DNA of 39,916 bases from an uncultured Muribaculaceae bacterium. GTDB lineage: Bacteria; Bacteroidota; Bacteroidia; Bacteroidales; Muribaculaceae. Where the stretch lies: NCBI GenBank assembly GCA_910584495.1, contig CAJUAR010000022.1, positions 1 to 39,916 on the forward strand, read 5' to 3'. The notes beneath the pieces are model-generated. The model worked only from the letters and a program-made list of their open reading frames with translations. It had not been told where the DNA came from and did not search any database. Position numbers and translations under genes: made by a program. Below are positions 24,537 to 32,367 of this stretch, piece after piece; position 1 is the first letter of the stretch; every line of letters starts with the position of its first letter.

Positions 24537-25891
24537 CACATCGAGGGCACGGCCACTTTGCATGCGTTGCCATAGTCGTCGGCAACAATGTAGATGCCGG
24601 GCTGGCACTGCACGCGTCCGTTGCCTTTGAAGATTGTGGTACCGGCAATGTCGTAGACACTGGCACTGTCGGCGGCAATAAAGATTTCGCACGGCCCGGT
24701 GTAGGCAATCTTCACATGCTTGTCGGCTTTCACATCGCTGATGCCGGCAAAAGCGCTCTGACGTTTTGCCACAAAGCTTGCCAGACGGTCCATTGTGGCT
24801 TGGTTTACGGGGTCGGAGCTGGCGGCCATGTCGACGAACCCTTTCGATCCGCCGTAGTGGGCCACGCCGCTTTCGTCCCACACGCCGTATTTTTCGAAGG
24901 CATCGATATAGTCAATCAGTCTCTGGTGCATTTTCTCCGACACTTCGTGCATTCCGTTGCTCTTGTCCTGGGTTTCGAATTCGAGCTCCAGGCCGAGACC
25001 CCATTTCTTGCTGCTTTCGATGCAGTCTACCAGCTGCTGGTAGTCGGGCAGGTCGTAGGAGCCTGTTTTGTAGAAGAAATAGTTGGGCTGTCTCCACACC
25101 ATGTCGAATCCATATTTGTCCATGCCGCTGAGTGCGTATTGGTCGTTGTTTTCCCAGTAGGGAATCCAGTAGGAGCGAAGGCCTATGGACTTGATGTGGG
25201 CATTGACAGCCGGAAGGATGTCGGAGTTGCTGAAGAGGCTTTCCTCAATCCAGTAGATGCCGGCAAGGTCGATGTTTTCGAAGTGCTCGTCTTCGAAGCG
25301 CTTCTTGATTTGGTCTATGTGCCAGTTTGTGGCAATAATGCGATGCTGCTTGCGGGCTAAGTTGATTTTTGTGCCGTTGATTTCGCCCCAGTTTATGTCG
25401 GCCCACACGGCACCGCCGCCGCTGCCGTCCTTGCAGGGGGCGCATGCGCTGATAATCACCTTGTGGCGCATGCGCGGCTCGCCGAGTTCTTTTTTATATT
25501 TGCCTATTAGCTTGTCGAGGGCGTGGAGGTCGTGGTCGGGTGCGAAAACATGGTCCACCCACCATTCCCAGTCCTCTTTCACCGAGGGCACCTGCCCGGC
25601 CGAAGCGTTGCCGAGCACCACGTTTCCACGGTCGGGCGTGCTGCGTATGGTTTCGTTGAAGATGAAAGAATCGAAGAACCAGTCGCGATGTCCGTCGGCA
25701 TAGAGATGTGTTACATACGGGCGCAGGTTCTGCTCGTTCCATGTGGGTCGTTTTGCCAGGCCGCCTGAGTAGATGAGCACCGGGTCGCACACTTCGGTGT
25801 CGCGGGCAAATTTATTGACTTCTGTTGCCGCAAAAGCCTCTGAGGCAAAAGCCATGGCAATACCGGCAGCTAAGAGCTGTAGTTGTTTCAT
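24536..25891 (-). CDS. DUF4855-like secreted protein, candidate glycosidase
   Basis: A 451-residue protein with a signal peptide (ending SEAFA). The order of phrases fits DUF4855: DPVLIYSGG near the start, YVTHLYADGHRDWFFDSFIFNE, a DWEWWVDHVF stretch, then TNWHIDQIKKRF, DLAGIYWIEES, GLRSYWIPYWE, GFDMVWRQPNYFF and GLGLELEFE. The pattern of strands ending in acidic residues looks like a TIM barrel, with Glu in YWIEES and LELEFE as candidate catalytic residues (inference). The last 40 residues (SVYDIAGTTIF, QPGIYIVADDYGNACKV) resemble a Bacteroidota C-terminal sorting tail. It is coupled at both ends: 4-nt overlap with GH3-SGNH and 1-nt with the next gene. Activity is unknown to me. Confidence 0.75.
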   Translation of the reverse strand: MKQLQLLAAGIAMAFASEAFAATEVNKFARDTEVCDPVLIYSGGLAKRPTWNEQNLRPYVTHLYADGHRDWFFDSFIFNETIRSTPDRGNVVLGNASAGQVPSVKEDWEWWVDHVFAPDHDLHALDKLIGKYKKELGEPRMRHKVIISACAPCKDGSGGGAVWADINWGEINGTKINLARKQHRIIATNWHIDQIKKRFEDEHFENIDLAGIYWIEESLFSNSDILPAVNAHIKSIGLRSYWIPYWENNDQYALSGMDKYGFDMVWRQPNYFFYKTGSYDLPDYQQLVDCIESSKKWGLGLELEFETQDKSNGMHEVSEKMHQRLIDYIDAFEKYGVWDESGVAHYGGSKGFVDMAASSDPVNQATMDRLASFVAKRQSAFAGISDVKADKHVKIAYTGPCEIFIAADSASVYDIAGTTIFKGNGRVQCQPGIYIVADDYGNACKVAVPSM

Positions 25892-28800
25892 TTCTGTTTG
25901 AGTAAGGGCTTTATTATTGGAATAAGAGTATCGCTATAATATCGGAATGCCGTGTCGGTATAGTGTATGCCGTCGGAAAATCCTTCGTAGTCTTGTGGCA
26001 CGATTTGGGCCTGCGTCAGGAAGTATGTGTTTTTCATGCCCTTGGCCACCATTTTGTCATATGTTTTTCGGAGAGCGGCGTTTTTGTTGTCCACTTCCTG
26101 ACGGTAGCGTTTGTCAAACTGGCAGAACGACCAGTAGGGGTCTTCCATGAATATCAGGGGAACATCGGGATGGCGGTCGCGTAGTATTTTGACGAAATTC
26201 TCGGTTTTTTCTTCGATTTCCGACACCCATGCGTTGGGCATGAAGTCGAGCACATAGACCGAAGCGTCGACATCGGCCATCATGAGTGCTATTTCGTAGT
26301 CTATATGGGCGTTGGCACTGAAGCCCAGGTTGATAACGTCCACATCCAATTCGCGGCGCAGCATGTTGGTCGCTGCCATGCCGGGGCGCGAGGCTGTGGC
26401 TCCGTGCTGGATGGAACTGCCGTAGACCACAACGGGTTTCATTGTCGAGCGCGGACTGTCGGTAACAGGGGCTTCGATAGTCGAACCGTAGGCAATGCCT
26501 ATTTCGAGGCTGTTGAGACTGTCGTAGAGCGGCAGGTGGAGCATATATTCGCGCATTGCCGGCTCCATGTTTTCCACCATCATCCACGTCGTGGGGTTGC
26601 CCATGGGGCGGCCGGGACCGAGGAAGCGCCATTTGCCGTCGTCGGCACGGTAGTAGAGGTCGGCTCCTCGCGAGCCCAGCGACGACATGTGGGTCATGTC
26701 GTTGCCGTATTTGTTTTCCCAGCGCAGGGCAAATTTTGGCGAGTTGCTGCAGAAGCGTATGGCCATGCCGGCGGTGTGCTGCCCCAGGTTGTAGAGCTCC
26801 TCCCGGGTCTCTTTTTTCAGAAATGCCGGGATGCGTGAGTATACAGGCAGTGAATCGGGATAGACGCGGCCGAGGATTGGAAAGTCGGTGCCTGCGTGCC
26901 ATGTCATATCTTTGTAGGGCGATGGGGCCGGAGTGATGGTCTTCACAGGTACTATGGGCGCAAGAATGTCGTTCACAGGGCGCACAAGGGGCTTTTTAAT
27001 GAAGAAAGGCAGCGAAACGATATAGTCGCCGGCGCTGCGCCCGAGGCGTGCGGCATAGTAGCCGGCATCTGTCTCCCACTGCGAAGTCTTGTCGTTGAAC
27101 GATGCAAGCTCGTTGTCGCTTACTGTCAGGCTCATGCGCTGGCTCTCGCCGGGCTGCAGCTCGCGGGTCTTGCCGAAGGCGCGGAGCTCGGCAAGCGGTT
27201 TGGACAGTTTGCGCTCGGGAGCGCTCACATAGAGCTGCACCACTTCGCGGCCCGGCATGCTTCCGGTGTTGGTAATCGTAACCGACACCGTTGTTCTGTT
27301 GCCTTTGCGAGTTATTTGGGGTTTGCTATAGTCGAAAGTGGTGTACGACAGACCGTAGCCGAAGGGGTATGCCACCTCGCGGTCGGTTTTGTCGAAATAT
27401 CGGTATCCCACCCAGATGTCTTCGGCATAGTTTGTGTAGTCGTGGTTGCGGCCTTCGGTCTGTCCTACATAGGGATAGTTTGCCGCCGACGGAATGTCGG
27501 CATAGTGTAATGGCAGCGTCATAGGAAGTCGTCCCGAGGGGTTGACACGTCCGCCGAGCACATCGGCCACGGCGTTGCCACATTCCTGTCCGGGAAACCA
27601 TGCCATTACAATGGCATCGGGCTTGTCGCGCCACGAAGCGGTGTTGATAGAACCGCACACATTCAGGACCACTACAACAGGCTTCCCTTTGGCATGGAAG
27701 GCTGTGCACACCCGGTCGATCAGGCCTTTTTCGGCTTCGCTCAGGTTGAAATCGTTTTCCACCACGCGGTCGGATGTTTCGCCGCTTTTCCGGCCTATCA
27801 CCACCACGGCGGCCTCGTTCTTTGCCGCTTGCTTGTCGAGGTATGTCTCGGCATTTTTCAGCGGCATTTCGTCGATGACGGGGCGGTGGTACGAAATTTT
27901 CTGCCACGATGGACAGCCGGGATGTTTGTCGGTGAGCAGGGCCTGCGTGGCGTTGTATTGGCGGTAGAGGGCCGCTGTCTCTTTGTCCACAAGATACCCG
28001 GCATTGATCAGACCGCTGTCGATGTCCACCACGTATGGCTTGTTGACGTTCGACGAACCTGTCCCGCCGGCAATGGACTGATAGGCCGAGGTGCCGAAGA
28101 GTGCGATGCGGGCCCCGCCTTTTATGGGCAGGGTGCTGTTGTTGTTTTTGAGAAGCACCATCGCTTCGGCTCCCAGGCGGCGCGAGACTGCGGCATGGCT
28201 TTTGAGGTCGGGCTGCCTGAACTGCCAGCCCTTGGCAGTGAGCGAGCGGTCGACAAGGCGCAGCACGTCGGCCACGCAGCTGTCGAGCTGTTCCATAGGA
28301 ATCAGGCCGTCGTTCACTCCTGAAATTATTTCTTGCACCACATTCTCGTTGCCGGGCATAATGAGGCCGCAGCGTGCGGCGATAAGGTCCTTTGCCGGAC
28401 GCCACACAGTCCAGTCGGTGAGCATCAAACCTTTATATCCCCACTCGTCGCGCAGAAGGGTCTGCATCAGCTCGCGGTTGGTCTGTGTCGGCCGGCCTGA
28501 AATGTAATTGTATGAGCCCATTATGGTCCATGGTTGCGCTGTGCGCACCACACGCTCGAAAGCCGGGAGGTAGATTTCGCGCAGCGCACGTTGGCTCATT
28601 CGTGCGTCGTTATATTTTTTGCCTGTCTGCTGGTTATTGGCCACAAAATGTTTCAGGCTCGTGCCAATGCCCTTGCTCTGTGTGCCTTTAACCACTTCTG
28701 CGGCCATTACGCCTGTCAGAAGGGGATCTTCGGAGTAATATTCGAAATTGCGCCCGCACAGTGGGTTGCGCATGATGTTCACGCCAGGGTTGAGCAGAAT

Positions 28801-29271
28801 GTCCACTCCATAGGCCGCACATTCGTCGCCCATAATTTCGCCTTGAAGGCGTGCCGCCTCGGCATCGAAAGTAGCTGCCAGGGCCGTTGTGCTGGGAAAA
28901 GCCGTGCACCATTGGGAGCGCATGTTGCTGCCGGCCTTGCTGTCGGCAACGGTAACATCGTGTGGCAATCCGTGCTCGTCATATACCACGCGTGTCTGTA
29001 TCCACGGCATGGGGTTGATGCGGGGACCTACAGGGCCGTCGGCAAGGTTGACGGACGGTATGCCAAGTTCGGGAATGTCGTAGGTCCAGCCGGCCGCACC
29101 GGGGGTGATGTGGCTGGGAGCTTTGTCGCTTCCGGGTGTACCCACAAGCAGACGTGCTTTTTGCTCCAGTGTGAGTTTAGGGAGTACTTTGTGTATATCG
29201 ATGCGGGCTGATGCCGTCAGGGCGACAGCCGCTATGGTTGCGGAAAAAAGTAATGGTCGCAGAAGACGCAT
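25888..29271 (-). CDS. GH3 beta-glycosidase fused to a GxDLY-SGNH esterase
   Basis: A 1127-residue secreted protein with a signal peptide (about 1-22). It has a GH3 barrel (about 30-340, nucleophile Asp286 in LMLTDW), a GH3 C-terminal domain (about 360-600, probable acid/base Glu498 in SGETSDR) and an Fn3-like domain (about 650-720). A second enzyme follows: a beta-sandwich with SRGADLYYR (the GxDLY motif, about 868-875) and an SGNH hydrolase (about 945-1127). The latter has VVYGSSIQHG with catalytic Ser953, NLGFSAN near 991, and DGIHYTD giving Asp1100 and His1103. GH3 enzymes of this long form remove beta-linked sugars (glucose, xylose or others); the SGNH part probably removes an acetyl or other acyl group. 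Fusion suggests both act on one decorated residue. The sugar specificity is not visible. Confidence 0.92.
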   Translation of the reverse strand: MRLLRPLLFSATIAAVALTASARIDIHKVLPKLTLEQKARLLVGTPGSDKAPSHITPGAAGWTYDIPELGIPSVNLADGPVGPRINPMPWIQTRVVYDEHGLPHDVTVADSKAGSNMRSQWCTAFPSTTALAATFDAEAARLQGEIMGDECAAYGVDILLNPGVNIMRNPLCGRNFEYYSEDPLLTGVMAAEVVKGTQSKGIGTSLKHFVANNQQTGKKYNDARMSQRALREIYLPAFERVVRTAQPWTIMGSYNYISGRPTQTNRELMQTLLRDEWGYKGLMLTDWTVWRPAKDLIAARCGLIMPGNENVVQEIISGVNDGLIPMEQLDSCVADVLRLVDRSLTAKGWQFRQPDLKSHAAVSRRLGAEAMVLLKNNNSTLPIKGGARIALFGTSAYQSIAGGTGSSNVNKPYVVDIDSGLINAGYLVDKETAALYRQYNATQALLTDKHPGCPSWQKISYHRPVIDEMPLKNAETYLDKQAAKNEAAVVVIGRKSGETSDRVVENDFNLSEAEKGLIDRVCTAFHAKGKPVVVVLNVCGSINTASWRDKPDAIVMAWFPGQECGNAVADVLGGRVNPSGRLPMTLPLHYADIPSAANYPYVGQTEGRNHDYTNYAEDIWVGYRYFDKTDREVAYPFGYGLSYTTFDYSKPQITRKGNRTTVSVTITNTGSMPGREVVQLYVSAPERKLSKPLAELRAFGKTRELQPGESQRMSLTVSDNELASFNDKTSQWETDAGYYAARLGRSAGDYIVSLPFFIKKPLVRPVNDILAPIVPVKTITPAPSPYKDMTWHAGTDFPILGRVYPDSLPVYSRIPAFLKKETREELYNLGQHTAGMAIRFCSNSPKFALRWENKYGNDMTHMSSLGSRGADLYYRADDGKWRFLGPGRPMGNPTTWMMVENMEPAMREYMLHLPLYDSLNSLEIGIAYGSTIEAPVTDSPRSTMKPVVVYGSSIQHGATASRPGMAATNMLRRELDVDVINLGFSANAHIDYEIALMMADVDASVYVLDFMPNAWVSEIEEKTENFVKILRDRHPDVPLIFMEDPYWSFCQFDKRYRQEVDNKNAALRKTYDKMVAKGMKNTYFLTQAQIVPQDYEGFSDGIHYTDTAFRYYSDTLIPIIKPLLKQK

Positions 29272-29308
29272 GGCTGGTTTTTGAAGGAAGGGCTTTGGAA
29301 AAGAAACA

Positions 29309-29333
29309 GTCCCCGCCCGGCGGGGGCGGGGAC
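29309..29333. terminator. GC-rich hairpin inside the polysaccharide operon
   Basis: GTCCCCGCCC (29309-29318) pairs perfectly with GGGCGGGGAC (29324-29333) around GGCGG. On the - strand it is followed by TGTTTCTTTTCC. It sits in the 77-nt gap between the 443-residue protein and GH3-SGNH, and could cause partial termination or protect the 3' end of the upstream mRNA. Confidence 0.65.
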
Positions 29334-29348
29334 CGGAAGATTCTTCAA

Positions 29349-30680
29349 TTAGAGAACGATTTTGCTGGAGTTGTGGCCTTTGCGGCGGATGAAGATGCCG
29401 TTGGCGGGATTTTCAACGCGGATGCCCTGGAGGTTGTAGTATTCAACGGGAGCGTTTTCGTCTTCGACGAGGAGGTCTTCGATACCGCTGTTGTCAACCG
29501 TGAATTTGGTTACGACCATGGCGCCCTGCTGAGCGAAAGAATAGATGTAGACAGAGTTGGGGTCGCCGTCAACGGGTTCTACGTTGAAGCTCATGTAGTT
29601 GGCTTTTGCGGGATTGAGGATGCCGCCTGCATCGTTGGTCTGGCCGTAGAGACGGGCTGCAAGCACTTTTTCGCGCTGGTCGGCAGCCGATTTGGGGGTG
29701 TCGGCATAGGTAACTTCAGCAATGCCGAAAGCGTCGCTGGAGTTTACGCCTCCGCTTTCACCGGCGGGATAAACCACCCACTGTTTGCCGGCGAGCTCGA
29801 ACACCATGAAGCCGTTGATGCTGGAGTGGTCGGGGGTGATGAAGTATTCCTGTTCGGGATTCCATGTGAAGGTGATGTCGCCTGTAGCTTCCTGACCGAT
29901 GGTGCATGTGTAGTGGCGGATGCCGTTGCCGAAGCCGCCAGCAGTGCCGGTCAGGCCCAAATAGTTGTTGGCGAATACGGCGAGGTCAAGGAACTGACCA
30001 TTCTCTTCGTCGAAGCGGCCGAAGGGCTGGGCGATGCCGAGGGTCTGGCCTTTAGCAGCATTTGTACCTTTGAATTCTTCACCAATCTTAATCGGATAGC
30101 TGGACGAACCTGTGCAGCTTTCAGTACCGTTGAACATGATTTCGGCAAAAGCTGTCTCGAAGCAGTGGTAGAGAATCCAGAAGTCGTTGGCGACATCAAA
30201 ATTGATGTGGCCGAAAGCGTCGCCACGACCGGCGGGACGGTTGGGGCAGACGAGCTGCTTGGAAATCACTTCGTCGGTCTTGCTGTCGATTACATAGAAG
30301 GCGGTAGCGGTTGTAGCACCTGCACCTGCGTAGCTTGTTGATCCGGGCCATTTTTCAGTATCGGCGCGGGCGATGATGTGGCCGGCGTTGTCGGCGTTGT
30401 TCGATACCCAGATGAAGTCGGCCACTTTGATGTCTTTCACAAAACCGGTTTCGTCATACACTTTGACTGTACCGTTGGCATAGTCGTTAAGGTAGAACTT
30501 GTTGTTTGTACCTGTGCCCACACGGCAGCCTGCAAGTGTCTTTGCATCGTTGGCGTTAGCCCATACGAGTTCGAGTTTCAGGCCCGGTTTGAAGGTTTGC
30601 ACGCCGTAATCCCCTGCATTGGCAGAGAACGAACCTGTTGCCATTGCGGCAGCGAGGCCAAGGAGGAAAAGTTTTTTCAT
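29349..30680 (-). CDS. Secreted beta-propeller-like protein with C-terminal tail, function unknown
   Basis: A 443-residue protein with a signal peptide (MKKLFLLGLAAAMATGSFSANA). The body shows recurrent short beta phrases, such as NKFYLNDYANGTVKVYDETG and ATAFYVIDSKTDEVISKQL, that look like blades of a beta-propeller. It ends VEYYNLQGIRVENPANGIFIRRKG, a short C-terminal module common in Muribaculaceae/Prevotella secreted proteins. DUF4623-type proteins look similar, but I am not sure of that family. It replaces the SusE/SusF-type glycan-binding lipoprotein usually found in such loci, so a glycan-binding role is plausible. The strong hairpin just after its stop would favour high amounts of this product relative to the enzymes downstream. 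Confidence 0.7.
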   Translation of the reverse strand: MKKLFLLGLAAAMATGSFSANAGDYGVQTFKPGLKLELVWANANDAKTLAGCRVGTGTNNKFYLNDYANGTVKVYDETGFVKDIKVADFIWVSNNADNAGHIIARADTEKWPGSTSYAGAGATTATAFYVIDSKTDEVISKQLVCPNRPAGRGDAFGHINFDVANDFWILYHCFETAFAEIMFNGTESCTGSSSYPIKIGEEFKGTNAAKGQTLGIAQPFGRFDEENGQFLDLAVFANNYLGLTGTAGGFGNGIRHYTCTIGQEATGDITFTWNPEQEYFITPDHSSINGFMVFELAGKQWVVYPAGESGGVNSSDAFGIAEVTYADTPKSAADQREKVLAARLYGQTNDAGGILNPAKANYMSFNVEPVDGDPNSVYIYSFAQQGAMVVTKFTVDNSGIEDLLVEDENAPVEYYNLQGIRVENPANGIFIRRKGHNSSKIVL

Positions 30681-30714
30681 ACCTTTTAGAATTAGGGTTA
30701 ATAATTAGGTTTGT

Positions 30715-32367
30715 TTATTTGATTAAAATCTTTTTTGATTCGGAACCGCGGGTCTCGATGTACATTCCAGGGCTCGGGTTTTTGACTGCTGTTCCGTCGA
30801 GCTTGTGATAGCGCACGTTAGCGGCGGGTACATCTATGGCGTTCACCGATGAGTTGAAGTCGCCGGCACGAACGGCCATCGTGGCTGTCTTGCCCTGCCA
30901 CTGCGCGGTGACGATGAAGGTGCCGTCGGCGGTGACGGTGGCTGTGGTGCCGTCGAACGTGCCCATCGCGGCGGGAATATCGAAGACGGCGTCCTTGATG
31001 TCGGTGGCCACGGGAAGACCTGCGGCATTGTAGCCGTAGACAAGGGGCTCGAAGCTCTCTCCCTTGGCGAATGTGCGGCGGGGATTGACAAACTCTATGC
31101 GGTCGACAGTTGTGTCGCCCTTGTCGGGGGTGGTGAGGAACCATGCGTTGCACACCTTACGTTCATGGCCGTCGCTGGGACGGTTGTGGACGCCGAATGT
31201 GCTGGTGTACATGGTCGACGAGCCTCCGCCGTCGAAGTTGAGAGCGTCGGTGCAGCCTATGGCGCGGAGCATGTCTACGAGGTCGAGAGCATCGACACCG
31301 GCCGAAATGCCGTTATTGAATTTATCGCCGTCCACCACAAGGAGCATCATGCGGCGGCGGCTTGCATCGGTGCCTATGGCTGTGCGGGGGCGTCGGATGT
31401 CGTTGTTCGGCATGGAGGCATAGCGGCCTGTGGGTTCGCCGTTTTCGAGCAGCAGGGGAGCGCCGCCGCAGAGCTCGGTGATGGAGCTGAACGAGTGGTT
31501 GACGCCGAAACCCTGTCCTGTCACGGAGATGGACGATGGGGTGAGAGTGTAGATGTCGCCGTCCTTGAAGGCACTGAAACGGCCGAACTGGTTCGAGGCG
31601 TTAGTGGAGAGCACGAAGCAGCCGTCGGGGATGGCGGTGTTGCCTTCTGTGCCGCGGACGGGTGACCCGACGACGGTGAAGTCGGTCGGACCGTCGCTGT
31701 GGAGCTTGCCGTCGACGGGGCGGAGGACAATCTCAATCATTTCGGAGGTCTGGTCAATCCATTTGCCTCCGTCCATTATTTTATTGGTCTCGGTGCTCTT
31801 GCCCCAGCGGTGGCTGTAGAGAATGCAGTTGCTCTCGCCCTTATAACGCGGTACATTGATGAGGGTGGGAGCGAATGCGCGGTTGCCGTTGATGCTTGCG
31901 CCGAATGAGATGCCGGGATTGCCGAAATAGAGCGAGCGGTCGGCGTCGAGGCCGGCGCCGCGCCAGTCGGTCGCTTCTTTTGCTATTTTGATTATATCGC
32001 CGCCGGTGATGGTCGTTCCCAGAGGGCCAAGGGTGGAGAAAAGGTCGGAGTTTACTCCGAGAAAGTAGATGTTGCCGTCATCTTTTTGTTTTTCCACAAG
32101 TTCTGGGACGGTGAGGCGGTCGGTGCGTACCTTGTCGCCTATGGGAGTGGCGATGTCGAGGTCAGGGCAAGTGAGGTCGGTGGTACTCACCCATACGCGC
32201 TGGCGCACGGGACCTTCGAGGTCCAGAACGGTGAGCATTGTGCCGGGCCCGGCCTGGAAGTGCTGCAGGGTGTCAACCTTGTATTCGACGCCCTGCAGGT
32301 TCCAGCTTGCCGCCGGAGCCGCTGTCGCCGTCATTACGGCGGCCAGGAAAGAGAGTGCGTATTTCAT
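30715..32367 (-). CDS. NAGPA-type phosphodiester glycosidase (DUF2233)
   Basis: A 550-residue protein with a signal peptide (about 1-20). The catalytic domain of the phosphodiester glycosidase family (about 90-405) shows ELCGGAPLLLENG (about 298-310), RRPRTAIG (about 325-332) and ALNFDGGGSSTMY (about 375-387). The last is the hallmark of human NAGPA, which removes GlcNAc from GlcNAc-1-phospho-mannose, and of bacterial relatives. A Big/Ig-like domain follows (about 420-510), then a C-terminal tail YHKLDGTAVKNPSPGMYIETRG ending KKILIK, resembling type IX sorting tails. It overlaps the DUF6259 gene by 4 nt (ATGA). Together with GH89 in the same operon it points to alpha-GlcNAc in the substrate. 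Whether the native bond is a phosphodiester is untested. Confidence 0.9.
   Translation of the reverse strand: MKYALSFLAAVMTATAAPAASWNLQGVEYKVDTLQHFQAGPGTMLTVLDLEGPVRQRVWVSTTDLTCPDLDIATPIGDKVRTDRLTVPELVEKQKDDGNIYFLGVNSDLFSTLGPLGTTITGGDIIKIAKEATDWRGAGLDADRSLYFGNPGISFGASINGNRAFAPTLINVPRYKGESNCILYSHRWGKSTETNKIMDGGKWIDQTSEMIEIVLRPVDGKLHSDGPTDFTVVGSPVRGTEGNTAIPDGCFVLSTNASNQFGRFSAFKDGDIYTLTPSSISVTGQGFGVNHSFSSITELCGGAPLLLENGEPTGRYASMPNNDIRRPRTAIGTDASRRRMMLLVVDGDKFNNGISAGVDALDLVDMLRAIGCTDALNFDGGGSSTMYTSTFGVHNRPSDGHERKVCNAWFLTTPDKGDTTVDRIEFVNPRRTFAKGESFEPLVYGYNAAGLPVATDIKDAVFDIPAAMGTFDGTTATVTADGTFIVTAQWQGKTATMAVRAGDFNSSVNAIDVPAANVRYHKLDGTAVKNPSPGMYIETRGSESKKILIK

Noticed and set aside
24537..24881. Extension of the 325-residue gene into DUF4855
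   Set aside because: Arg-rich shadow of the DUF4855 frame; the start at 24536 gives TGATG coupling and a signal peptide.
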